Positions 6,499 through 14,460 are shown, counted from the first letter of the stretch. The stretch is 15,670 bases of DNA from HGM04593 sp045634085 (GCA_045634085.1 JAZQZM010000071.1:1-15670); one strand, 5' to 3'. Program-made: numbers and translations. The notes: generated from the sequence alone by a model not told the origin.

Positions 6499-7272
6499 TT
6501 ATGCTATTATGTGTGTGCCCTGTGTACCGTCAATGGCATCGGCACGGGTTATGATTACCTCCTTCACGCCGTTTTCAATGGCGTTGAATGCGTTGTCAAT
6601 CTTTGGAATCATGCCGCCGCTTACAATGCCGTCGGCAAGCAGTGTGCGGTAACTCTCGCGTGTGATTGTGCCGATGAGGCTATCGGCATCCTCTGGGTCG
6701 CGCATCACTCCAGGGAACTCAAAGCAGTAGATGAGTGTCACTTCGTAGTGTGCGGCCAGTGCTTTGGCTGTCTCTGCCGCCATTGTGTCGGCGTTGGTGT
6801 TGAGCATGTTGCCCTTGCCGTCGTGTGTAAGCGGGGCTACAATAGGAGTAATGCCCTGCTCAATGAGTTTGGCAAGCATGGCGCCGTCGGCGCACTCCAC
6901 GTCGCCCACAAAACCGTAGTCGATGGTCTTGACAGGGCGTTTGTATGCGGTGATTATGTTGCAGTCGGCACCGGTCAGTCCTAATGCGTTGATGCCACGT
7001 GCCTGCAACTGTGCAACAATATTTTTGTTGACCAGTCCGCCGTATACCATTGTCACCACCTTCAGTGTCTCGGCGTCGGTTATGCGGCGTCCGTCAACCA
7101 TTCTGCTTTCTATGCCCAGTCTTTCGGCAATGCGCGTTGCCGAACGGCCGCCGCCATGGATGAGTACCTTGCGCCCTTCTATGGCTGCAAAACGGTCAAG
7201 GAGGGCTGCCAATGAAGCCTCCTCCTCAACAATTTTACCTCCAACCTTTATAACGGTAATATTCTCTTTCAT
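6499..7272 (-). CDS. argB: Acetylglutamate kinase family protein (possibly N-succinylglutamate kinase)
   Basis: ArgB catalyses the second step of arginine synthesis, phosphorylating N-acylated glutamate with ATP. The 257-residue protein shows the amino-acid kinase signatures KVGGK near the N-terminus, HGGG (39-42 region), VNKNIVAQL, LNTNADTMAAE and GGMIPKIDNA. The substrate loop reads GLTGADCNII, where classic acetylglutamate kinases have G-L-S-G-K-D-G. Bacteroides fragilis is known to make arginine through succinylated intermediates, so the substrate here may be N-succinylglutamate; that is inference. I chose the ATG at 7272, not the TTG one codon earlier. Its A is shared with the speA stop (TGATG), so the two are probably translationally coupled. 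Other arg genes are not in the window. The family call is firm; the acyl group is open. Confidence 0.9.
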   Translation of the reverse strand: MKENITVIKVGGKIVEEEASLAALLDRFAAIEGRKVLIHGGGRSATRIAERLGIESRMVDGRRITDAETLKVVTMVYGGLVNKNIVAQLQARGINALGLTGADCNIITAYKRPVKTIDYGFVGDVECADGAMLAKLIEQGITPIVAPLTHDGKGNMLNTNADTMAAETAKALAAHYEVTLIYCFEFPGVMRDPEDADSLIGTITRESYRTLLADGIVSGGMIPKIDNAFNAIENGVKEVIITRADAIDGTQGTHIIA

Positions 7273-9167
7273 CAATAGTCAAGATATGTGTATCCGTACA
7301 ATCCCGAACGGTAGTTCGAAAGGAACTCCTTGCCCTCTTCGAGTGTGATGCGTCCGTCCTTCACGGCGCTTGTCACCCAGCGTTCAAGTGTGCGCACAAG
7401 CTTGCGGGCGTCGTACTGCACGTAGTCGAGCACGTCGGCAATGGTCTCGCCGTCGATGATCTTGTCAATGTGGTAGCCATCATCGTCCACGCTCACATGA
7501 ACGGCATTGGTGTCACCAAAGAGGTTGTGCATGTCGCCCAGAATCTCCTGGTAGGCACCTACAAGGAATACTCCAAGGTAGTACGATTCGTTCGATTTTA
7601 CGCGGTGAACCTTCAATGAGTCGGCCTTGCTGTTGTAGTGTATGAAGTCGGTGATCTTTCCGTCGCTGTCGCAGGTCATGTCCTGGATGGTACAGCTGCG
7701 GTCGGGGCGTTCGTCAAGACGGTGGATAGGCATGATTGGGAAGAACTGGTCGATACCCCAGCTGTCGGGCAGGCTCTGGAATAGTGAGAAGTTGCAGAAA
7801 TACTTGTCGGCAAGCAGTTTGGGCAGTTTGCGGAAATCGTCGGGCACATGCTTCATGTTCTTTGCAATGGCCAGTATCTCGCGTGTCACACTCCAGAACA
7901 TGCTCTCAATCTGGGCACGTGTCTTCAGGTCTACGATACCGTGACTGAAGAGCTCAAGCGCCTCCTCGCGAATCTGCTGCGCATCGTGCAGTGCCTCGAG
8001 CATTGTACGCTGGTCAAGTTCGCACCATATCTTGTAGAGCTCCTTGGCAAGGTCGTGGTCATTTGCCGCAACCTCCCAGTCCTCATCCATCTGCGGAAGG
8101 GCTGCTGTCTCCAGTACCTCGAAGATGAGTACAGCGTGGTGTGCCGATACGGAACGTCCACTCTCGGTGATGATGTTGGGGTGGGGAATGCCGTTCTTGT
8201 CGGCTGCATCCACCATTGTGTATATGGCGTCGTTCACATACTCCTGAATAGAGTAGTTTACGCTACTTTCGCTGCTTGATGAACGTGTGCCGTCGTAGTC
8301 GACGCCAAGGCCGCCGCCGATGTCGGTGAACTCGATGTTGTAGCCCAGTTTGCGCAACTGCACGTAGAACTGTGAAGCCTCGCGCAATGCTGTCTTTATG
8401 TGGCGGATGCGTGTCACCTGGCTTCCTATGTGGAAATGTATCAGGCGCAGGCAATCCTTTATGTCATACTTCTCAAGAATATCAAGTGCCTCGAGCAGTT
8501 CACTCGATGTGAGTCCGAACTTGCTTGCGTCGCCGCCACTCTCTTCCCACTTGCCGCTGCCCTCAGATGCAAGCTTGATGCGGATACCGATGTTGGGGCG
8601 CACACCCATGCGCTTGCCAATCTTGGCAATTCGCTTCAGTTCGTTGAGCTTCTCCACCACAAGGAAAATGCGGCGTCCCATCTTCTGTGCCAACAGGGCA
8701 AGCTCAATGTAACTGTCGTCCTTGTAACCGTTGCAGATGATGAGTGAGTCGCTGTCGGTGTTCATGGCAATAACGGCATGCAACTCGGGTTTTGAACCGG
8801 CTTCAAGGCCTATATTGTAGCGCTTGCCGTGGCTTGTAATCTCCTCGACCACAGGGCGCATCTGGTTTACCTTGATGGGGTACACGATGAAGTTCTCGCC
8901 CTTGTAGTTGTACTCCTCGGCGGCAATCTTGAAACAGCCTGCAATCTTCTCGATGCGGTTGTCAAGAATGTCCGGGAAACGGACAAGTACCGGTGCTGCC
9001 ACATCGCGCAGCTGCAGTTCGTCCATTAGCTCCTTTAGGTCAACCTGTACGCTGTTCTTCTTTGGTGTCACAGCAACGTGACCTTTTTCGTTGATGCTGA
9101 AATAGGATGCTCCCCAACCGTTGATGTTGTAGAGATCCTCCGAGTCCTCAATGCGCCATTTTTTCAT
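7272..9167 (-). CDS. speA: Biosynthetic arginine decarboxylase
   Basis: SpeA converts arginine to agmatine and CO2, the first step of the agmatine route to putrescine and spermidine. The 631-residue length matches the usual fold III PLP enzyme of about 630. The PLP lysine is K99 in FIVYPIKVNQ, followed by HFHIGSQ (244-250) and the phosphate-binding GGGLG (284-288). A C-terminal region of the SpeA type (PDSWGIDQFFPIMP) is also present. No signal peptide is seen, so the enzyme is cytoplasmic. It starts 59 bases after aroK and ends overlapping argB by one base. The short gap before it shows no -7 box, so it probably relies on the upstream topA promoter. Agmatine-processing genes (aguA, aguB) are not in the window. 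Confidence 0.95.
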   Translation of the reverse strand: MKKWRIEDSEDLYNINGWGASYFSINEKGHVAVTPKKNSVQVDLKELMDELQLRDVAAPVLVRFPDILDNRIEKIAGCFKIAAEEYNYKGENFIVYPIKVNQMRPVVEEITSHGKRYNIGLEAGSKPELHAVIAMNTDSDSLIICNGYKDDSYIELALLAQKMGRRIFLVVEKLNELKRIAKIGKRMGVRPNIGIRIKLASEGSGKWEESGGDASKFGLTSSELLEALDILEKYDIKDCLRLIHFHIGSQVTRIRHIKTALREASQFYVQLRKLGYNIEFTDIGGGLGVDYDGTRSSSSESSVNYSIQEYVNDAIYTMVDAADKNGIPHPNIITESGRSVSAHHAVLIFEVLETAALPQMDEDWEVAANDHDLAKELYKIWCELDQRTMLEALHDAQQIREEALELFSHGIVDLKTRAQIESMFWSVTREILAIAKNMKHVPDDFRKLPKLLADKYFCNFSLFQSLPDSWGIDQFFPIMPIHRLDERPDRSCTIQDMTCDSDGKITDFIHYNSKADSLKVHRVKSNESYYLGVFLVGAYQEILGDMHNLFGDTNAVHVSVDDDGYHIDKIIDGETIADVLDYVQYDARKLVRTLERWVTSAVKDGRITLEEGKEFLSNYRSGLYGYTYLDY

Positions 9168-9226
9168 TTCGTAAGTGGTGTTTGATGTCGGGTTATCAAT
9201 GGTTCTTGTTTGTGTAAATCTCTTCT

Positions 9227-9754
9227 TTATACTCCAAATTCATTCCTGAAAGCCTCAACCGATTCCGCAACCTGCGTGATGTCCTCAAGTCTGTCGGCTT
9301 TGAATGAATATTGTGCCTTGCTGTAGTGTGGCAGTCTCTTCCCTAGCTGTTCGGCAATGAATGTGCGCAGTTCCTCATCGTTCTTGTCCTTGATGAGGGG
9401 GCGCTTGTGGCGCGCAATGCTCAGTCTTATGAAAAGCCTCTCTACCGGCACGTCAAGGAACACGGTGGTTCCCTGTGCGTTCATGTACTCCACATTGTCA
9501 AAGAAACATGGGGTGCCTCCTCCGGTAGAGATGATGACATCCTCGAACTCTCCAACCTCGTGGAGCATGCGCTTCTCGATATCGCGGAACTCCTCTTCTC
9601 CCTTTTCGGCAAATATCTGCGATATTGTCTTGCGGAAACGTTCCTCGATGTAACAGTCAAGGTCAATGAACTGCAACCCGAGTTCTGCGGCAAGTGCGCG
9701 TCCAAGCGTTGTCTTGCCGGCTCCCATGTATCCAAGGAGAAAGATTCGTGTCAT
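9227..9754 (-). CDS. aroK: Shikimate kinase
   Basis: AroK phosphorylates shikimate at the 3-hydroxyl with ATP, the fifth step of the chorismate pathway. The 175-residue protein is of normal size. Walker A is GYMGAGKTT (8-16). Shikimate-binding residues are D33 in DLD (31-33), R57 in EEEFRDIE and GGG (78-80) in STGGGTP. The lid arginine is R118 in HKRPLI. It begins six bases after the topA stop and is followed by speA after 59 bases, so it belongs to the same transcript. The ATG at 9754 places the glycine-rich loop at the usual distance from the N-terminus. The assignment is certain; aroK and aroL cannot be told apart by sequence, and aroK is used as the general name. Confidence 0.95.
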   Translation of the reverse strand: MTRIFLLGYMGAGKTTLGRALAAELGLQFIDLDCYIEERFRKTISQIFAEKGEEEFRDIEKRMLHEVGEFEDVIISTGGGTPCFFDNVEYMNAQGTTVFLDVPVERLFIRLSIARHKRPLIKDKNDEELRTFIAEQLGKRLPHYSKAQYSFKADRLEDITQVAESVEAFRNEFGV

Positions 9755-9760
9755 TCCGTA

Positions 9761-12082
9761 TTATTTTTTCTTTGTATATCTTCTCTTCGCAGGAGCCTTG
9801 CCGCCCTCCTGCTGCTTATTGATGATCTCCATGCACTCCTCAAGTGACAGCTCGGCAGGTGTCACGGTCTTTGGCAACTTGTAGTTTGCACCCTTGTATG
9901 CGATGTATGGACCGAAACGGCCATTGAGTACCTGCAGTTCTGGCTCCTCGTCAAAGCTCTTTATCAGGCGCTGTGCCTCGGCCTTCTGCTTCTCCTCAAT
10001 GAGTGCCACAGCCTCTCCCAGTGTCACTGTAAGCGGGTCGTGTGTCTTGGGGAGTGTCACATAGGCACTGCCATGCTTGATGTATGGACCGAAACGTCCT
10101 GCGCCTATTGATACCGTGCTGCCTTCGTGCTCGCCCAATGTGCGTGGGAGGCTGAACAGTCCCAGTGCCTCTTCAAGTGTGATGGTCTCGAGTGTCTGGC
10201 CTGGCTTCATCTGTGCAAAGCGTGGCTTCTCCTCATCGCTTGCCGAACCAATCTGCACGATAGGGCCGAAGCGTCCGATCTTTACCGAAACCGGCTTGCC
10301 GCTTTTCGGGTCGTTGCCGAGCACACGTTCGCCAACCTTATATTCGTTCTTTGTCTGTATTATTCCGTCAATCTTAGGCTCGAAATCCTTGTAGAACCCT
10401 GTGATATGCTCGGCCCAGTGTCTTTTGCCGTCGGCAATCTCATCGAACTCCTTTTCCACGTTGGCGGTGAAGTTGTAGTCCATGATCTCGGGGAAGAACT
10501 CGAGCAGGAAGTCGTTCACTACGATACCGATGTCGGTGGGCATGAGTTTTGCCTTCTCTGCGCCCACGGTCTCCTTGCCCTCCTTCTCGGCAATCTTGCC
10601 GTTTTTGAGTGTGATGATGTCATAGGTGCGCTGTGTACCGTTCTTGTTGCCCTTCTCAACGTATCCGCGCTGCTGTATTGTGCTGATGGTGGGGGCATAT
10701 GTTGAAGGACGGCCGATGCCAAGTTCCTCGAGCTTGCGCACGAGGCTTGCCTCGGTGTAGCGTGGCGGATGCTGTGTGAAACGTTCTGTCGCCACAATCT
10801 CCTTGGCCTTGAGTGCGTCGCCTTTGTGAACTGCCGGAATTGCCGATGCGTCGGTTGCGTTTTCGTCGTCGCTTCCCTCGCGGTATACCTGGAGGAAACC
10901 GTCGAATACAGTCACCTCGCCTGTTGCAATGAACGACTCGCTGTGTCCGCTGATTGAGATGCTCACAGTTGTCTTCTCAACCATGGCGTCGGCCATCTGT
11001 GAAGCAATTGTGCGCTTCCATATAAGTTCGTAGAGTCTCTTCTCGGGGATAGTTCCCTCAATTGTGGTGTTGGCCATGTATGTTGGACGGATGGCTTCAT
11101 GAGCCTCCTGTGCGCCCTTGGAATTTGTCGAGTAGTTGCGGCTTTTCAGGTATTCGGCACCATACATGTCGGTAACTACACTCTTGCATGAACCTATGCA
11201 AAGCGATGAAAGGTTTACCGAGTCGGTACGCATGTATGTGATATATCCCGACTCATACAGTCGCTGTGCAACCATCATGGTCTGCGAAACGGTAAAGCCG
11301 AGCTTGCGTGCTGCTTCCTGCTGCAGTGTAGATGTGGTGAACGGCGCAGCAGGGCTCTTCTTCAATGGTTTTGTGCTTACGTCGTCAATGATGAACTCTG
11401 CATCCTTGCACGATTCAAGGAACGCGACAGCCTCTTCCTTGGTCTTGAAGCGCTTTGAGAGTTCTGTACCCAACACCTCGTTCGAAGGCAGTATGAACTG
11501 CGCTGTCACGCGGTATCCGCTTTCAGTAGTGAATTTGTTTATCTCGCGTTCGCGTTCTACTATGAGACGTACGGTCACACTCTGTACACGGCCTGCCGAG
11601 AGTGCGGGCTTTACCTTGCGCCAAAGCACGGGTGAGAGTTTGAAACCTACGATGCGGTCGAGCACGCGGCGTGCCTGCTGTGCATATACAAGGTTAGTGT
11701 CAATTTCGCGTGGGTTCTCGATAGCATTGAGAATGGCATTTTTTGTAATCTCATGGAACACAATGCGTTTCGTGTTCTCCGGTTTCAGCCCCAGTACGGT
11801 ATAAAGGTGCCAACTGATGGCTTCTCCCTCGCGGTCCTCATCGGATGCCAGCCACACCATGTCACTTTTCTTCACTTCGCTTTTGAGTGTGCTCACAAGT
11901 TTCTCCTTCTCGGCCGGAATCTCATATTCAGGTTCAAAGGTTTTGGTGTTTATGCTGAACTCCTTCTTCTTGAGGTCACATATGTGTCCGTAACTTGACA
12001 TTACCTTGAAATCCTTACCAAGGAACTTCTCAATTGTCTTTGCTTTTGCCGGTGACTCGACAATAACTAAATTCTTCTGCAT
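9761..12082 (-). CDS. topA: DNA topoisomerase I
   Basis: TopA relaxes negative supercoils through a transient phosphotyrosine. The 773-residue protein opens with the TOPRIM domain: E9 in VIVESPAKAKTIEKFLG, and DEDREGE at 81-87. The active tyrosine is Y283 in ITYMRTDS, and SAGRVQSV is a further family block. The C-terminal third has no CxxC zinc fingers. It carries repeats with GRFGP cores instead (GRFGPIVQIG, GRFGPYIKHG, GRFGPYIAYKG), then a lysine/arginine-rich tail KRRYTKKK, as is usual in this phylum. I chose the ATG at 12082, 37 codons inside the longest frame. The upstream 37 residues are hydrophobic, lack family similarity and cross the promoter. It is the first gene of the five-gene minus-strand string. 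Confidence 0.95.
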   Translation of the reverse strand: MQKNLVIVESPAKAKTIEKFLGKDFKVMSSYGHICDLKKKEFSINTKTFEPEYEIPAEKEKLVSTLKSEVKKSDMVWLASDEDREGEAISWHLYTVLGLKPENTKRIVFHEITKNAILNAIENPREIDTNLVYAQQARRVLDRIVGFKLSPVLWRKVKPALSAGRVQSVTVRLIVEREREINKFTTESGYRVTAQFILPSNEVLGTELSKRFKTKEEAVAFLESCKDAEFIIDDVSTKPLKKSPAAPFTTSTLQQEAARKLGFTVSQTMMVAQRLYESGYITYMRTDSVNLSSLCIGSCKSVVTDMYGAEYLKSRNYSTNSKGAQEAHEAIRPTYMANTTIEGTIPEKRLYELIWKRTIASQMADAMVEKTTVSISISGHSESFIATGEVTVFDGFLQVYREGSDDENATDASAIPAVHKGDALKAKEIVATERFTQHPPRYTEASLVRKLEELGIGRPSTYAPTISTIQQRGYVEKGNKNGTQRTYDIITLKNGKIAEKEGKETVGAEKAKLMPTDIGIVVNDFLLEFFPEIMDYNFTANVEKEFDEIADGKRHWAEHITGFYKDFEPKIDGIIQTKNEYKVGERVLGNDPKSGKPVSVKIGRFGPIVQIGSASDEEKPRFAQMKPGQTLETITLEEALGLFSLPRTLGEHEGSTVSIGAGRFGPYIKHGSAYVTLPKTHDPLTVTLGEAVALIEEKQKAEAQRLIKSFDEEPELQVLNGRFGPYIAYKGANYKLPKTVTPAELSLEECMEIINKQQEGGKAPAKRRYTKKK

Positions 12083-12140
12083 ATCGATAATCTCTCTCCG
12101 TTCTTCATGGGCATTCTGCGCCCAATGTTTAATTTTGCCG

Positions 12141-12148
12141 CAAAAGTA
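12141..12148 (-). promoter_or_regulatory. -7 promoter box of topA
   Basis: TACTTTTG on the minus strand matches TAnnTTTG. Transcription should start near 12134, about 50 bases before the topA ATG. A TTTG is present at 12176-12173, but the 24-base spacer is longer than the usual 19-21, so the -33 box is uncertain. In the 276-base gap this is the only clear promoter for the string. Confidence 0.6.
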
Positions 12149-12216
12149 GAAAAGTTTCCCGTATATTGCCACCAAAAAAACTAAAAAAATCAAAAGAGAT
12201 TTCGGGCGTTTTCCCC

Positions 12217-12236
12217 TAAAATAATATATTATTTTA
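12217..12236. promoter_or_regulatory. 20-base perfect A/T palindrome upstream of topA
   Basis: The half-site TAAAATAATA is followed directly by its exact complement, giving a perfect two-fold palindrome with no spacer and no G or C. It is centred about 92 bases upstream of the expected topA start. It is not a terminator, since it has no G/C stem or adjacent long T run. It could bind a dimeric protein or extrude as a cruciform. Confidence 0.5.
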
Positions 12237-12290
12237 AATAGGTGAGAATTTTGCCTTTGGGCAGAACGTCAGAACGTGGTGGCCGGCAAT

Positions 12291-12319
12291 AAAAAATGAG
12301 CCGTCACATGACGGCTCAT
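12291..12319 (-). terminator. Rho-independent terminator of the Spy-like gene
   Basis: ATGAGCCGTC (12296-12305) pairs perfectly with GACGGCTCAT (12310-12319) around ACAT, and the minus strand continues into T5 and then ATTG. It lies 40 bases past the stop at 12359 and insulates topA from the upstream gene. Confidence 0.9.
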
Positions 12320-12358
12320 CCGTATGCCCCGTGTGGGGTAGGGTTGTTGTTATGTATA

Positions 12359-12835
12359 TTAGTTTCTTGGCATTCTGTTGCCGCGCTGGCCGGCGCCTCT
12401 ACCGCGACGCATGTTCTTGCGCTGCTCCTCATTGTGCTTCAGGTACTTCTCGTACTGCTCGGGGGTGAGGATAACCTTCATCTGCTCGTTGCGTACCTGC
12501 TCTCTCTGCTTCTGCAACTCCATCATTGCCTTCATCTGCTCCTCGCTGGGGCGTGTGAATTCAGGCTTCTTACCCTCTTTACGCATCTGCTCCTGGCGCT
12601 GGCGGCGTACGTTCATGCTGTCCTGCATGGTAACAGCATCGGCATAGTTCATGAGGAATATCGCCTGGAACTGTATGCTGTCAAGTGAAAGAACTTCGTT
12701 GAGTCTGTTGGTCTTGCTGAATGCCATCTCCTCGGGGTTGAACTCTCGGCGCTGGCGCTGTCCGCCACGCTGCTCCTGTGCAAATGAAACGGTAGCAATC
12801 ATTACTGCTACAATGCAAAATAGAATCTTCTTCAT
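12359..12835 (-). CDS. Secreted Spy/CpxP-like small protein
   Basis: This 158-residue protein has a clear signal peptide: KK, a hydrophobic stretch, and cleavage likely after residue 19 (SFA, then QEQ). It should be exported to the periplasm. The mature part is highly charged and rich in Q, R, E and M, with long helices likely over 35-140. VILTPEQYEKYLKHNEE near 121-137 resembles the LTxxQ motif of Spy/CpxP envelope chaperones, and similar secreted proteins are common in Bacteroidales. The C-terminus is glycine/arginine-rich (RRGRGAGQRGNR). Function is inferred only from this weak likeness; a role in envelope stress is possible, not shown. It is a single-gene unit with its own terminator. No promoter consensus was found in the 126-base gap upstream, which has no other gene. 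Confidence 0.72.
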   Translation of the reverse strand: MKKILFCIVAVMIATVSFAQEQRGGQRQRREFNPEEMAFSKTNRLNEVLSLDSIQFQAIFLMNYADAVTMQDSMNVRRQRQEQMRKEGKKPEFTRPSEEQMKAMMELQKQREQVRNEQMKVILTPEQYEKYLKHNEEQRKNMRRGRGAGQRGNRMPRN

Positions 12836-12961
12836 ATTAATAAGTCATTTTTGTTATGCAACTTGCCTCTATTCCTGTAAAGGAAGAACGATGTTCCGGC
12901 AACCGGTCATCTTTACTTTTGACAAAACTTCCTGCAAAAAGTAAAATTAAGGGTGTTTTTG

Positions 12962-13633
12962 TTAACTTCTTTTAACACTGTCGTTCTCAATCATTCCGTC
13001 AACCATTCTTATTGTGCGGTCTGTAAATGCCGCAAGAGTCTCGTCGTGGGTTACGATGATGAATGTCTGTCCCAGTTTGTCGCGCAGGTCGAAGAAGAGC
13101 CTGTGCAGTTCCTCCTTGTTGTGGCTGTCGAGGCTGCCCGACGGCTCATCGGCCAGTATTACGTCGGGGCGGTTGATGAGTGCGCGTGCAACGGCCACTC
13201 GCTGGTTCTCGCCGCCCGACATCTCCGACTGCTTGTGCTGGGCACGTTTCTCGAGCCCCATAATACGCAACAACTCCATGGCCTCGTTCTCGGCCTCCTT
13301 GCGTTTGCGTCCCGCAATCAGTGCCGGGATTATTATGTTCTCAAGCGCAGTGAATTCGGGCAACAGTTGATGGAACTGGAATACAAAGCCTATGTGTCTG
13401 TTGCGGAACGTGGCAAGCCTGCTCTCGTTCATCTTTCCTAGCTCCTCGCCATTGAAACATATTGTACCGCTGCTAGGCTTGTCAAGCGTACCGATGAGTT
13501 GTAACAGGGTGGTCTTTCCGGCGCCGCTGGGGCCTACAATGCTGATGACTTCGCCCTTCTTAATGTTGAGGCTCACACCTTTGAGTACCTGGAGGTCCCC
13601 GAAACTCTTGGTCAGGTTTTCTATCCTAATCAT
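12962..13633 (-). CDS. lolD: ABC transporter ATP-binding protein, LolD-type
   Basis: LolD powers the LolCDE complex, which extracts outer-membrane lipoproteins from the inner membrane and passes them to LolA. The 223-residue length is normal. Motifs are Walker A GPSGAGKTT (34-42), FQFHQLLPEFTALEN around the Q-loop, signature MSGGENQRVAVARAL, Walker B VILADEPSGSLD and switch histidine in VTHDE. The FQ...LLPE..A.EN segment and SGSLD are those of the LolD/MacB branch, and MacB or FtsE-type roles are possible alternatives. No LolC/E permease is near, but in this phylum lolD is often apart from it. It overlaps tcdA by four bases (ATGA), so it is translated from the tcdA message. Confidence 0.85.
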   Translation of the reverse strand: MIRIENLTKSFGDLQVLKGVSLNIKKGEVISIVGPSGAGKTTLLQLIGTLDKPSSGTICFNGEELGKMNESRLATFRNRHIGFVFQFHQLLPEFTALENIIIPALIAGRKRKEAENEAMELLRIMGLEKRAQHKQSEMSGGENQRVAVARALINRPDVILADEPSGSLDSHNKEELHRLFFDLRDKLGQTFIIVTHDETLAAFTDRTIRMVDGMIENDSVKRS

Positions 13634-14337
13634 ATCTCTTTAATAACATATTCTGCAATGTGGCAACCGAAAGCCGCCGTAAAGTATGCCAGTGAACCTA
13701 TGATGGGCTTGCCGCCAGCCGGGTTGGGACGTATGGCATCCTTCCGCGGCTCCTCCATGCTGTAGACAACGGGTAGCTTGTGCTTGCCGCGTGCATCGCG
13801 CAACAGGCGGCGCACATTCTTCGCCAGCGTGCAGTGTTCGCTTTTCCACAGGTCTGCTGTGCGTATGTCTGCTAGGTTGCATTTTGCACCGGCACCCATG
13901 CTGGATATTATTCTTGTGCCACGTTTCCAGCACTCCCTTATCAACGCCCCCTTGGGGTCCAGGGTGTCAATGGCATCCACCACAAAGTCGAAGTTGCCCT
14001 CGTCGAACAGTGCCGGGATGTTCTCCCCGTCGACAAACATCTGCTTTACCGTTACCCTGATGCCCGGGTTTATTGCCCTCAAGCGTTCGGCAACAACGTC
14101 GCACTTGGGCATTCCCACTGTGCTTGCCAAGGCCGGCATCTGGCGGTTGATGTTGGTCGTGTCCACAACGTCGGCATCTACAATGGTCATTGCACCCGCG
14201 CCTGCACGGCACAGCATCTCTGCCGCCCATGAACCCACGCCGCCCAGGCCCACTACAAGTATGTGTGCCCTCGCAAGTCTCTCCTGTTTCTCCTCTCCAA
14301 GCAGCAAAGTGCCGCGTTGTAACCAATTGTCAGCCAT
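13630..14337 (-). CDS. tcdA: tRNA threonylcarbamoyladenosine dehydratase
   Basis: TcdA (CsdL) is an E1-like enzyme that uses ATP to cyclise t6A at position 37 of tRNAs reading ANN codons into ct6A. The 235-residue protein shows the ThiF-type nucleotide site GLGGVGS (30-36) with acidic D54 and NINRQ (62-66). TcdA-type blocks SMGAGAKC and a Y-S-x-E stretch follow, with the expected C-terminal region. I chose the ATG at 14337, 39 codons inside the longest frame: MADNWLQRG is the family N-terminus, and the longer form would run back across the asd promoter. The gene is divergent from asd. A -7-like TATTTTCG at 14364-14357 is one mismatch from consensus. It overlaps lolD by four bases. The csdE/csdA partners are not in the window. 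Confidence 0.92.
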   Translation of the reverse strand: MADNWLQRGTLLLGEEKQERLARAHILVVGLGGVGSWAAEMLCRAGAGAMTIVDADVVDTTNINRQMPALASTVGMPKCDVVAERLRAINPGIRVTVKQMFVDGENIPALFDEGNFDFVVDAIDTLDPKGALIRECWKRGTRIISSMGAGAKCNLADIRTADLWKSEHCTLAKNVRRLLRDARGKHKLPVVYSMEEPRKDAIRPNPAGGKPIIGSLAYFTAAFGCHIAEYVIKEI

Positions 14338-14407
14338 ATATTCACGTTTCGGACAGCGAAAATACAAAAAAAAGGCAATAGAGGAGCACAGATATTCAAA
14401 ATTTGCG

Positions 14408-14415
14408 TAATTTTG
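14408..14415 (+). promoter_or_regulatory. -7 promoter box of asd
   Basis: TAATTTTG matches TAnnTTTG and is 45 bases before the asd ATG. No TTTG is seen at the -33 position, so an activator or a relaxed -33 is likely. It shares the 123-base divergent gap with the tcdA upstream region. Confidence 0.55.
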
Positions 14416-14460
14416 CACATTGTCAATAATGACTGAGAACTTAATCATTACCATATAACT

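Noticed and set aside
7273..7275. TTG as the start of argB
   Set aside because: The next codon is ATG and overlaps the speA stop in the common TGATG form.
11136..11804. 222-codon plus-strand open frame opposite topA
   Set aside because: It is an antisense shadow of conserved topA sequence, with no motif of its own.
12083..12193. 37-codon N-terminal extension of topA
   Set aside because: It crosses the -7 box, has no family similarity, and the internal ATG gives the standard TopA N-terminus.
12268..12276. Repeat of AGAACGT in the topA upstream gap
   Set aside because: Two 8-base-spaced copies only, without symmetry or a promoter at a meaningful distance; likely chance.
12914..12921. TACTTTTG on the plus strand, a perfect -7 box
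   Set aside because: No plus-strand gene follows before 14461, and no -33 TTTG is present; a chance match in an A/T-rich gap.
13778..14410. 210-codon plus-strand open frame opposite tcdA
   Set aside because: It is an antisense shadow of tcdA and would end inside the asd promoter.
14338..14454. 39-codon N-terminal extension of tcdA
   Set aside because: It overlaps the asd promoter region and is hydrophobic without likeness to TcdA; MADNWLQRG is the usual start.
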